Made by a program: the position numbers and the translations under genes. The notes beneath the pieces are model-generated. The model was not told the DNA's origin. It saw only the letters and a list, made by a program, of their open reading frames with translations, and did no database searches. A stretch of 64,000 bases of DNA. Origin: a virus. Shown here piece by piece: positions 38,401-45,862 of the stretch (within the stretch, counting starts at the first letter, position 1; every line of letters begins with the position of its first letter). The DNA lies in the IMG/VR virus record IMGVR_UViG_3300036770_003093, positions 1 to 64,000 of that record; one strand, given 5' to 3'.

Positions 38401-40486
38401 CAAATAGAACAAAAATGTTTTTGATTAATTTGAACTGTGGATGATCTTCAGGCTCCTGGAAATAATGTAAAGATTTACCATAAATGTTACTGTAGATCTT
38501 TAATTGTTTAGTACTTAGATATGGTCTATTAAAGTTTGTATCAGGTGAATGAAAACTTAAATAGTCATAAGTAAACTGATTTACAGTTGGACTTATATCT
38601 AAGAATGGATCTAGTTTAAGATCATTGAATGGGTAGTTTTGATACAGTACTGTTTCAATAAGATTACCCGTATTATCTTTTACATCATACTTACGCATGT
38701 TGTTGACAAGACCTTTAGCAATAATTGATCTGTTACCCTGACGTGTTCCTCTTAGTATTTCATACCCTACTATGTTTGTTATATCATTGCCGTCGTTGTC
38801 TTTAGGGAGCGCGATGTTTTCAAACCTTACACCCATGATGCGGATGAACTGATTTCCATTTGCATCTACCCTGAAATGCACAAGCTCGTTGCGATTTGAA
38901 TAACCATTAGGGTTATATTGATAGGTCTCAGGAAATTTGTGATGGCGAATATTTTTACCACACAAATCATAACTGCTATTAGGTATATTAAACACCCCGG
39001 TCCATGGCTGAGAACTTGAATTCCAAATATCTGGTTTATCATCAGGGTATATCTCTGTTGATTCCCAGTATCCCATATCACCTTCCGCAATGATTTGCCC
39101 TTGATAAGGTACGTCATCAACAGGCTTTGATATGTTTGGTGCAGAGGTAATAACCGCTGTGTTATATACCTGCCAGATTTCATTACCAGAACCCTCAGCA
39201 ATATTTTGTGCAGCATCTGCATTTGATACTGTTAAGAGATCATAGTTGTTATTTAAATTAGCAACACGCCCCGGTATATGATAAGAACGACTTTTATCAC
39301 CGGTATCATAAACCCACCTTATAAAAAATGAATATACCTCATCTCTTAAATAAGATGTTCTAAAGCCCCCTTTCTGATAATAATCGGCAGGGTATTCAAC
39401 AGAAACCCATTTAGCACCAATTAAGTTTGCTAGAGGTTGATAGTTGAAGTCTAACTTACCAGTTGGCCTAATTCTGAGTAAATACCTATTTACATCAAAC
39501 ACACCTTCGCTTTTCTCAAACACAGGATTTCTTAAAGGTATATTCTCAATAGGTACCGATGGTAACTCAGTAGCAATAATGTCTAGAGATATAATGTTTT
39601 GCCGGGTGCTGTAAACACCAATCCTCTTAGCAACAGTTTGTTGAGAAACTATAGATACAATTACAAGTTCAAACTCACTAAAGTTCTCTGTATCAGCATC
39701 CACTTCAATTTCTAAAGATCCTGCAAACTCAGAATCTCTATCAAATAAAACTTGAACATTACTCGGAGAAAAGTAGTTTGTTACTGTTTGTCCATCAATA
39801 CAATATGCTACTACTGCATAATATGAACCTGCTTGAAGATTACCACCACCGGGACCTTGACGCACCTTTAAACAAGGTGTTTTCATTAATGATGCTAAAC
39901 GCAATTTATCACAATCAAGCTGTGGTAAATCAACATATGTTGTACAACCATTAACTGTAGTAGGGTCTTGTTTCCATGGTGGACCATCCCACAATGACAA
40001 AGGTTGAATACAATCTTGTGGCCAAAGTTGTGGGTTACCAATGTTCATAACCCTGTCTGGGTTTAAACCATCAGCCCAATAAATTGACCATGTACAATCA
40101 GCATTTTCTCTTGATACACCAAGAATAAGATTCTCTTTCTTAAATGAAAGACAGTCGTCGTTTACAATTGTCAAATAACAACACTCGCTCTCATCATAAA
40201 GACCTATTTCTGAGTTAGTATTATTAGTAGAGTAAATAATCCACTTGTCACCAAATAGATGTGTTGTCCCTATAATTGGATATGGCGCAGCACCACACAA
40301 AAAGTTAGCAGGCTCATTTGATACTGTACCAACATCACCTGTAACAGTATTGTTTTGTAAATTTCTAGCATGTGTCCAAAAACCTTCAGGTAAGAATGTA
40401 GTATCTACATCCTTATTCATACCTTTTGTAAAAGGTCTTGTTACAACTGTGCTGCTAACATTTTCTGATGAACCTTTCTTTGCCAT
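35444..40486 (-). CDS. Tail stabilisation/muzzle-type protein of crAss-like phages
   Basis: 1,680 residues, mostly beta-rich with many aromatic and Asn residues. Begins with TRPFTKGMNKDVDTTFLPEGFW, a start typical of the very large crAss-like tail protein annotated stabilisation protein, called the muzzle in the crAss001 structure. It follows two ring-protein candidates directly, as in other crAss-like phages, and precedes the cargo genes. A hydrophobic segment at about residues 688-710 (IFVLFAVIAGAAYGII) is followed by a Gly/Ser/Ala-rich stretch of about 80 residues; such a segment is odd in a structural beta protein and might insert into a membrane or plug the barrel. Overlaps the preceding gene by 1 nt and the next by 4 nt. 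Family call from order, length and start; not tested by search. Confidence 0.75.
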   Translation of the reverse strand: MAKKGSSENVSSTVVTRPFTKGMNKDVDTTFLPEGFWTHARNLQNNTVTGDVGTVSNEPANFLCGAAPYPIIGTTHLFGDKWIIYSTNNTNSEIGLYDESECCYLTIVNDDCLSFKKENLILGVSRENADCTWSIYWADGLNPDRVMNIGNPQLWPQDCIQPLSLWDGPPWKQDPTTVNGCTTYVDLPQLDCDKLRLASLMKTPCLKVRQGPGGGNLQAGSYYAVVAYCIDGQTVTNYFSPSNVQVLFDRDSEFAGSLEIEVDADTENFSEFELVIVSIVSQQTVAKRIGVYSTRQNIISLDIIATELPSVPIENIPLRNPVFEKSEGVFDVNRYLLRIRPTGKLDFNYQPLANLIGAKWVSVEYPADYYQKGGFRTSYLRDEVYSFFIRWVYDTGDKSRSYHIPGRVANLNNNYDLLTVSNADAAQNIAEGSGNEIWQVYNTAVITSAPNISKPVDDVPYQGQIIAEGDMGYWESTEIYPDDKPDIWNSSSQPWTGVFNIPNSSYDLCGKNIRHHKFPETYQYNPNGYSNRNELVHFRVDANGNQFIRIMGVRFENIALPKDNDGNDITNIVGYEILRGTRQGNRSIIAKGLVNNMRKYDVKDNTGNLIETVLYQNYPFNDLKLDPFLDISPTVNQFTYDYLSFHSPDTNFNRPYLSTKQLKIYSNIYGKSLHYFQEPEDHPQFKLIKNIFVLFAVIAGAAYGIIKLNGKKQRSYSSPRGLNIAFPPTLNGTTLPGTFFPFFPIPGAHVTSAFQSTAGSTSASSISAIGQAALPGGQSSTSQATQAADDSFAKTLPGFLTGEYRETYESTPYDGLPLGAVDALFPFFNFINFFTEGAETAMRAIYAFTPFAQYALQSIAHGFYSNSARPIINNITREIDRNAYIRPGLITFDEDFKINNIKRNTFVGIKTTLNNQSTILLLPPNLDDSLAKPASYSDPRQEFERNISSWYGGIKVRIQNQYGQLDSIKQIPITDCEQKIDFSTLIQSSFTVNGKTYTKRVIPSGLNLNSTTAPQCLYFGGDTYIQRYTEKTTFFYFNDWLYGQPDGFEYNYYTYRMLTKPRFWVNSKQFTLSGAVNSAMNSILTGSLPSPSSGSGILPEDFYDLDNENNVFDNVDACFYLFNSGVRDFFVETERLSEFREQGLEDKDKFYDPYGFNDLETMFNANPNVIPFDNFYAYDESFSISRLFNNFISWGELQARNYDPQVSQLCYQYFPYRILYSLPQQDEQIRDSWRIYLANNYKDYRNYITGIKSISKNGAIFFFRDASPVIFQGVDELKTDLGTKVTLGDGALFSQAEQRIVNAENSFEYASCQDIRSVISTPGGLFWTSQNQGKVYQYTGQLKEISLSGLKWWFFKYMQYELLKDFPNFKLIDNPVAGIGMQTIYENVDTILYITKKDFYLKDQYKGTKRVLYDASTNEFVVDRVIRVKIGDQAFFNYFEDASWTISYDLKNEMWISFHDWKPDLLLPSKNHFSSIKGSGIWRHNNTCAQYCNYYGVDYPFEIEIPVATGQQVFTMRSVEYTVESFVARNLNNCTDDFQILDYNFDEAVIWNTEQTSGLLRLNLQSKNNGIANLAYPIINPGSIDILYAKEEQKIRFNQFWDITDDRGEFNPIAQRQIWNTQPNGYLKDLNPNNLNYNKLQTQRKKFRHYLNYVLFRRRVSGNVNMILRSFNEKLQYSSR

Positions 40487-41535
40487 TACAGTATATATGA
40501 TCTTCTATAAGGATAAGCTATCTGATTCCATGGATAGCTCTTAAACATGTCATAGTATTTAGCATACATTGCACGCCGGTTAGTTTCCCAGAGCTGTTTC
40601 ATCTCAGCAAAGTTTGGCATGTTGATAAAGCTTAATGCTGTATTACGAGCAGCTCTATATCTGGCTTCTATTAACTGCATCTTGGCAGTCACATCTTCGC
40701 CGTTCATAAGGAGATTCTCGAGTATGCGTTGTTTCAGCGCGTACTCATAATACTCATTAAGATACTCATGATCTGGCACCAGTAGATTACCATCTTCGTC
40801 TTCTAAAGAACCTTGGTAGTTTAGATACACATTACCATGCTCAAAATTGACATATAGGAAACCATCTTTGATCCAACCCTCGTGTTGTGATTTCCAATAT
40901 AAGTTTGGGCAACCACATTCTACGTCTTGTGATTCACGCAATCTTAATGGGTGCACACTACGATAATGACGAGTTTGTGATTTTAGAATCTGTACAATCT
41001 CATACTGCTCTCCCTTTTGATTCACAAAAGTTCGCGGGCGCACGCATACATTACCATATGGATTATTAGGATCATACACATTAGTTTGTGTATATACAGT
41101 ACCATTATCTCCGGGCATGCACATAGCAGGTGTACAACCACAAGGTGTGCAACCACAATCTGCACAGTTTACTGTAGGCTCTGCACACTGATTAATTGTT
41201 CCAGGTGTTTCTGTATAAGTAGGAACAACCTTAACTTCTTCAATATGAGTACCTTGTGGAACAAACTCTTTTGTTGTAAGATCTGCACAAATCAATGCGT
41301 AGTTTACACTAAAGAAATCTTCTGGAAGTTGAACCTTATAATTACAAACTTCTAGTACAGTTTCTTTAGTCATGTAAATCCTGAGACCTAAATCATAGGT
41401 AACACGTTTTGCAACCTTGATCAAAGTTTGTGGGTCAATCATATTATCCAAAGCATATTGCCTGAAATCAACGTTGACGTCCTCTAACAAACTGTCAAAG
41501 GTTTTATATTTAATTGTATAGTTATACGTAGCCAT
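40486..41535 (-). CDS. Tail-barrel ring (connector) protein with inserted Cys-rich loop
   Basis: 349 residues. Helical N-terminal part, a central beta-rich part (WIKDGFLYVNFEHG) and a helical C-terminal part ending in a YPWNQIAYPYRRSYIL tail. Gene position just before the muzzle gene matches the ring protein 2 position of crAss-like phages, and the helix-beta-helix plan resembles P22 gp4/T7 gp11-type head-tail connectors. A Cys-rich insert at about residues 115-145 contains nine Cys in a CxDCGCxPCGC pattern, probably a surface loop with metal or disulfide bonds. Both gene junctions are 1-nt TAATG overlaps. Confidence 0.6.
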   Translation of the reverse strand: MATYNYTIKYKTFDSLLEDVNVDFRQYALDNMIDPQTLIKVAKRVTYDLGLRIYMTKETVLEVCNYKVQLPEDFFSVNYALICADLTTKEFVPQGTHIEEVKVVPTYTETPGTINQCAEPTVNCADCGCTPCGCTPAMCMPGDNGTVYTQTNVYDPNNPYGNVCVRPRTFVNQKGEQYEIVQILKSQTRHYRSVHPLRLRESQDVECGCPNLYWKSQHEGWIKDGFLYVNFEHGNVYLNYQGSLEDEDGNLLVPDHEYLNEYYEYALKQRILENLLMNGEDVTAKMQLIEARYRAARNTALSFINMPNFAEMKQLWETNRRAMYAKYYDMFKSYPWNQIAYPYRRSYIL

Positions 41536-42206
41536 TACCGTAGAATATTCTGTTTATCATCTTGACCATCACTTGGAATACTGGCGCCGGCAGTAAGTTC
41601 TTTTAAAGCAAACTGCTCTATCTCAGCAAACAAGTAATCTGGTACATTAAAGTTTTGTTCCTGGCGCGGTATACACTGTTCTTCTGAGTCACACTGAAAA
41701 GCTCCAATATTACCTTCAAAGATTGCTTCTACCTTAATGGCTTCCCATGTTTGATTAGGTATATAGATATAATCGTTTATGATCCAGCAATAGACATTCT
41801 TGTTGTACTTAAAAGTACTAGTCTTAGTCATGGATGTGTATGTACCGGGATCAGTAATCGTTACAGATTGAGATCCATCAATAGATGTAATTGATCTAAA
41901 CATGGGACCATAAGTAGCATCTAAGATCTTTGGGAGTTTGTCTTTAGTACGCATGATGGTACAATTTGTTTTGATCCCAGAGCAACATGCTTCTATCTTG
42001 TCAACCTCAATAAGTTCTACACAAGGTAGCACGCTATAGATAGATGACATGCGAATAATCTTACCGCGGTCATCATCTCTCTTTATCAAGAGTTTAGCAT
42101 ATTTCAATATTACTGTATACAACATACGATCAGTAATGAAGCTGTCTTCATTGACAGCTTTCATTATACTCCGTAATCTTGATACAGCATCACCTATAGT
42201 ATTCAT
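41535..42206 (-). CDS. Tail tubular/ring protein
   Basis: 223 residues. N-terminal helices (DAVSRLRSIMKAV, DRMLYTVILKYAKLLI) followed by a beta domain with a W-I-x-N-D-Y-I-Y-I-P strand pattern and a C-terminal helix (FAEIEQFALKELTAG). This is the general plan of phage head-tail connectors (P22 gp4, T7 gp11), and its place between a small conserved gene and the next ring protein supports a ring of the tail barrel. Five Cys in the middle domain. Overlaps its neighbours by 4 and 1 nt, so stoichiometric production with the next ring protein is likely. Ring number not determinable from sequence alone. Confidence 0.6.
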   Translation of the reverse strand: MNTIGDAVSRLRSIMKAVNEDSFITDRMLYTVILKYAKLLIKRDDDRGKIIRMSSIYSVLPCVELIEVDKIEACCSGIKTNCTIMRTKDKLPKILDATYGPMFRSITSIDGSQSVTITDPGTYTSMTKTSTFKYNKNVYCWIINDYIYIPNQTWEAIKVEAIFEGNIGAFQCDSEEQCIPRQEQNFNVPDYLFAEIEQFALKELTAGASIPSDGQDDKQNILR

Positions 42207-42787
42207 ACATCAAATTCATTATAGTTAACCAGAGACTTTTCAATTAAGAACTTGCTCCGGCGTTTTTTAATTTGATCTTCAATTAGTTTAGAGATCTTCT
42301 TTTTACTGTCTACTACAATATATGTCTGCCAATAATCAGGAAAGGTTTTAGCAACAGTTCTTGAAAATAAACGCGCGGGTTTAAATTGCCATAACTCTCT
42401 GTTAGGAAAAGTATAACGGCTAGCATAATTGCTATAGAAGATCTTACCTAAATAACTATCAGATCCAATATTACTATGAATAACCTTTACGCCATATTTA
42501 ATTGATTTACCAAAGTCTATATTTTCTTTTTTAGGTCTTTGACAACTACCAATAAATACGTATCCCATTCTTTGTGGTAACTCTACACCGTCTCTGTTTT
42601 CAATAACTCTTTCAGTAACTTCAATGTTAAACTTCCTGATCACAGTTTTAAATTCTCTTATTGATAGCTTAGGCATATCAGGATTCTTTTCTGCAAATCT
42701 TTTTAAAAAGTCAGCATCAATCAAACTGATTTGTTTTTGAGCGAATCTAGGGAGATTTAAATCAGGCTTTTTAAACGCTTTATTCAT
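42203..42787 (-). CDS. Conserved-looking structural protein, first gene of the giant operon
   Basis: 194 residues, basic, mixed alpha/beta. No family recognised. A Gly/Tyr/Phe-rich middle (GYVFIGSCQRPKK, FGKSIKYGVKVIHSN) is followed by FPNRELWQFKPARLF and a basic C-terminal helix (QIKKRRSKFLIEK). It opens the operon: a strong terminator lies just upstream (42840-42857) and GTATATTA ends 5 nt before its ATG. Its stop overlaps the tail tubular gene by 4 nt. Position suggests a tail or head-tail junction part. Confidence 0.45.
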   Translation of the reverse strand: MNKAFKKPDLNLPRFAQKQISLIDADFLKRFAEKNPDMPKLSIREFKTVIRKFNIEVTERVIENRDGVELPQRMGYVFIGSCQRPKKENIDFGKSIKYGVKVIHSNIGSDSYLGKIFYSNYASRYTFPNRELWQFKPARLFSRTVAKTFPDYWQTYIVVDSKKKISKLIEDQIKKRRSKFLIEKSLVNYNEFDV

Positions 42788-42792
42788 AATTA

Positions 42793-42800
42793 TAATATAC
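42793..42800 (-). promoter_or_regulatory. GTATATTA start-proximal element, copy 2 (giant operon)
   Basis: GTATATTA ends 5 nt before ATG 42787, in the 111-nt gap that also holds the upstream terminator. A TTTG tetramer lies 20 nt upstream of TATATTA on the minus strand, which matches the -33 element spacing known for Bacteroidota promoters; the -7 side only partly fits TAnnTTTG. The best-placed candidate for the promoter driving the more than 42-kb operon. Confidence 0.55.
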
Positions 42801-42839
42801 TAATTATATGGCTTCTTTACAAATATATACAAAAAGCAA

Positions 42840-42857
42840 GCCCCCATTAAAGGGGGC
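42840..42857 (-). terminator. Intrinsic terminator after the 296-aa gene
   Basis: GCCCCC-TTTAAT-GGGGGC on the minus strand, a perfect 6-bp G/C stem followed by TTGCTTTTTG. It lies 41 nt after the stop at 42899 and before the promoter-like element at 42793, so it separates the fibre genes from the giant operon. The plus-strand side has no T tract, so it acts in the minus direction. Confidence 0.75.
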
Positions 42858-42898
42858 CGCTTCGTTGTCACAGATAAACCAACAAACTGAGACATATT

Positions 42899-43789
42899 TT
42901 AGCAAGGATCTCCTACAGTTACTGTACCACCTACAATATACCAAGAGTTATTGCTTGCACATACAGCCAGGGTACCTAATGGAGCAATAGCTGTTGGGCC
43001 AATAAACTCTCCACTGCAATCTACATAGTAAGCATTTGCACCACCACCGCCGGCAGTAAAGGTGATGTTGCGACAATCGTAGCAGCAACCACCAGGTGTA
43101 ATTACAATACCACTTGGTACAGGAATAATGGTTAAGTCATTTACTGAGCAAACAGAAACAGTTTCATTGACATCAATTGATGGGAATGCCTCTGTTGAAC
43201 CATCACAATCTGTAATGTTAAAGGTTGCACAAGGTGTAAGTGTTGCATCAGCAGTAGCAGTTACTCCTGGTACAGGAGGAGGATCAATAACTACACTAGG
43301 TGTACTAGTATAACCAGTTCCTGGCGCTACTAAGTTTACTGCAGCAATAGTATTTCCACCACCTACTACAGCATTAGCAGTAGCACCTAAACCACCTCCA
43401 CCAGTAATTGTTACTGTAGGCGGATTTAATGGATCATAGTTGGTACCAGCATTTGTTACAGTAAATGTCATTACTGTATACTGACACTCGATATCATAAC
43501 CATCACATGTAGGTACAGGGGTGAATGTTACTGAAAAAGGTACACGTTTGTTTAATGATACCTCTGATTCACAAGTTGGTTGTACGTATCCCTCAAAGGT
43601 TACTGCGTCACATGTCTCGTTATCAACAGTAGTAATAATGTTTGCATTACAAGATGCTCCTCCACCGGTACATGTTACAACAGTTGTACAATCATAAGGT
43701 GAAGAAGGACTGGTTCTCCAACATACGCGATGATTTCCTGCGTAGTTAGAATTAAAGGTTACCGTAATTGTTGCTGGTATTGGTGCCAT
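42899..43789 (-). CDS. Beta-rich fibre/decoration protein with GxGY repeats
   Basis: 296 residues, poor in charge, rich in Thr, Val, Gly and Cys, predicted all beta. The middle contains two copies of a short repeat (AGTNYDPLNPPTVTITGGGG and PGTGYTSTPSVVIDPPP) of the GxGY-x-x-P-x-V type found in many phage fibre proteins; a related module is inserted in the 542-aa virion protein. Evenly spaced Cys pairs suggest disulfides. Last gene before a terminator, 3 nt after the fibronectin III gene. Host contact or head/tail decoration is likely; the exact part is unknown. Confidence 0.5.
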   Translation of the reverse strand: MAPIPATITVTFNSNYAGNHRVCWRTSPSSPYDCTTVVTCTGGGASCNANIITTVDNETCDAVTFEGYVQPTCESEVSLNKRVPFSVTFTPVPTCDGYDIECQYTVMTFTVTNAGTNYDPLNPPTVTITGGGGLGATANAVVGGGNTIAAVNLVAPGTGYTSTPSVVIDPPPVPGVTATADATLTPCATFNITDCDGSTEAFPSIDVNETVSVCSVNDLTIIPVPSGIVITPGGCCYDCRNITFTAGGGGANAYYVDCSGEFIGPTAIAPLGTLAVCASNNSWYIVGGTVTVGDPC

Positions 43790-43792
43790 GAA

Positions 43793-44335
43793 TTATGAGT
43801 TTAATGTTCTTACTCTAATAGTTACTGAATTACAAGGGCCGCCACTAGCACATGCTGTAACAACACGAATGTAATATTCTGTGTTAGCAGTTAGACCAAT
43901 GAGTGTGTCTGTTAATAAGGTAGTCGCCACATTAGGTTGTGTAAATGGTCCTAACAAACTAGTAGCGACAGATAATTGATAATTTACTGCAGTAGGATTA
44001 CTTGTCCAGCTAACAGTAATAGCACTAGATGTTACATTACTTACAGATAAACCAGTAGTTGCTAGACATGTACCTGTTGGATCAATACAACCATCAATTT
44101 GATTAAGGATGTATTTTTCCATAATGTTACAGAGAGTGTCTCCTGTTTCAATAATAAATGGGTCAAGATCTACAATAGTGGGCCCGTTATAAACGACACA
44201 ACACATATTATAAAACTCTGAACAAATCTCAGGAGTAGGACAACCCACACCGCTTGGACAAGCAGGTGGGGTTGTCATGTAAGAATCACAAGTACATTTA
44301 GTCTTGCTGCAGTTACAATTGTTGCAGGTGCTCAT
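43793..44335 (-). CDS. Cys-rich fibronectin type III fibre protein
   Basis: 180 residues. N-terminus is a Cys cluster (STCNNCNCSKTKCTCDSYM), then a short helical part, then a fibronectin III domain at about residues 95-178 (ITVSWTSNPTAVNYQLSV, LTANTEYYIRVV). The same helical-plus-FN3 arrangement occurs in the neighbouring 498-aa protein, suggesting the two share an attachment mode. FN3 domains in phage tails usually mediate weak carbohydrate or surface binding. Separated from the upstream gene by 1 nt. Confidence 0.65.
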   Translation of the reverse strand: MSTCNNCNCSKTKCTCDSYMTTPPACPSGVGCPTPEICSEFYNMCCVVYNGPTIVDLDPFIIETGDTLCNIMEKYILNQIDGCIDPTGTCLATTGLSVSNVTSSAITVSWTSNPTAVNYQLSVATSLLGPFTQPNVATTLLTDTLIGLTANTEYYIRVVTACASGGPCNSVTIRVRTLNS

Positions 44336-44336
44336 T

Positions 44337-45833
44337 TTAGTATGTTAAGTTAGCTATTACTGAATCTGGAGCTTCACAAAGATCTGACAAAGTACTGGTT
44401 ATGTTATAAGAACATTCTTGTTCTTCAGAACCAACAACTATGCGCAGACGCACGCGATATGTGGTAGAACTTGTCAATCCACTAAATGTACCACTATAAG
44501 CAGCAGGAGCAGCTCCAGCAACTTGTACATATGTAGTAATCAAAGAGCCTGGTGAACCACCATCCCATAACTCAACATTGTAGGTAGCTACACCACCAGG
44601 GTGGTTAAAGCTCCATGCAATAGTAGTTGCTGTAGGAGTAAGTGTTACCACAGGACAAGGAATAGTATTATTCACAGTATCATTGAGCACTTGGAAACAA
44701 GTTTGACCAATAGATGTATTAGTAAAACATGTTGTAGCACTAATCGTAAAATCCAACAAAGGATTCAACGGTGTACTAGCTATTGATATTCCATAGTAAG
44801 TGCTATTGATAAGTGAAGGAATACTAACAATGGCATTGTAGAGATTTCCTGCTGTATCCAAAATTGTAAATGTGGTTGAACCAGAACACTCAACAAAACC
44901 TGCAGGAATAGTGCCGGTAAAGTATAAGCGAAGTTCTCCACTTACAACCAGAGCTTGAAGAACAATATCTAAATCTTCACAACCATTTGGACAACAGTTT
45001 GCTTGAATATTTTGTACTGCAGCACGCAAATCACATATGGTTAACCACATGTTTGTCACTGAGTCAGATAAGTTTGTTACAGTATTAACCCATCCAGGAA
45101 GAGATGACATATTACCTAAACCTGGTGCAAGTGCTGGGCTATTGTTTAGATTAGGACACTGATTAGCAATTGCTGAAAAAATATCAGCTGGTAAACCAGT
45201 AGAAGTTCTTAATTGACAAAACTGAGTTTCAAGAGCTTCTAAAATAATGTCAATTGTTGTAGGTACTGGTGGTGTAATTACACAATCAGGAGTAAAGCTT
45301 GGTAGTGTAAATGTGGGCGCCGGTGCATTTTCTAATGCTGTAACCCGAATATTTAACTGAGATATTGCTAACTGTATCTGAGTAATATCACTTACAATAT
45401 CACACAACCTGTTACCAATTAGATTTACGTAATCTGTTAGTGACAAAAAGCGAACTTGATCACCAAGGTTATTCGTGTAATAGAAGCATTCTGCAATTGG
45501 TACAACACAGTTATCTGGACAACCACCACCAGTGCTAGAAATACCAGGGACAGAATTTCCCTGTAATTCACAAATCTTCTGGATCAGAATATTGATAAGA
45601 TCCTTGAAGTTTTCTGGCGTAGGACAACCTAAATTTAAACATGTAAGATCATAATGTTGAAGATCAAACATGTCAATAAGTTTGCACAATTCTGTAGCTA
45701 ACTTATAAACTACATCAGTAATAGTATCTCCACTGCATAGATTAATGCATGGAATATCTGGGCCCTGCCACACTACACAGTTTGATGAAACCGGTGTGCA
45801 TCCGCCATTCTTATTTTTATTTACTGGTACCAT
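44337..45833 (-). CDS. Fibre protein with Cys-rich N-terminus and C-terminal fibronectin III domain
   Basis: About 498 residues from ATG 45833 (MVPVNKNKNGG). A longer frame begins with TTG at 45887 and overlaps the propeller gene, but the ATG has GTATATTA 6 nt upstream, so it is preferred. N-terminal Cys-rich helical part, a Ser/Asn/Leu-rich helical middle with heptad-like spacing (IQLAISQLNIRVTALENA, trimeric coiled coil likely), and a fibronectin III domain near the C-terminus (ATTIAWSFNHPGG, SSTTYRVRLRI). Probably a trimeric fibre. The gene order propeller - this gene - FN3 gene - beta repeat gene reads as a receptor-binding module. Confidence 0.6.
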   Translation of the reverse strand: MVPVNKNKNGGCTPVSSNCVVWQGPDIPCINLCSGDTITDVVYKLATELCKLIDMFDLQHYDLTCLNLGCPTPENFKDLINILIQKICELQGNSVPGISSTGGGCPDNCVVPIAECFYYTNNLGDQVRFLSLTDYVNLIGNRLCDIVSDITQIQLAISQLNIRVTALENAPAPTFTLPSFTPDCVITPPVPTTIDIILEALETQFCQLRTSTGLPADIFSAIANQCPNLNNSPALAPGLGNMSSLPGWVNTVTNLSDSVTNMWLTICDLRAAVQNIQANCCPNGCEDLDIVLQALVVSGELRLYFTGTIPAGFVECSGSTTFTILDTAGNLYNAIVSIPSLINSTYYGISIASTPLNPLLDFTISATTCFTNTSIGQTCFQVLNDTVNNTIPCPVVTLTPTATTIAWSFNHPGGVATYNVELWDGGSPGSLITTYVQVAGAAPAAYSGTFSGLTSSTTYRVRLRIVVGSEEQECSYNITSTLSDLCEAPDSVIANLTY

Positions 45834-45839
45834 GTTATT

Positions 45840-45847
45840 TAATATAC
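45840..45847 (-). promoter_or_regulatory. GTATATTA start-proximal element, copy 3
   Basis: GTATATTA ends 6 nt before ATG 45833, in the 29-nt gap after the propeller gene. A TTG lies 20 nt upstream of TATATTA, as expected for a Bacteroidota -33 element. It also helps fix the start of the downstream gene at 45833 rather than the TTG at 45887. Confidence 0.45.
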
Positions 45848-45862
45848 AATTTTTTGGGTTAT

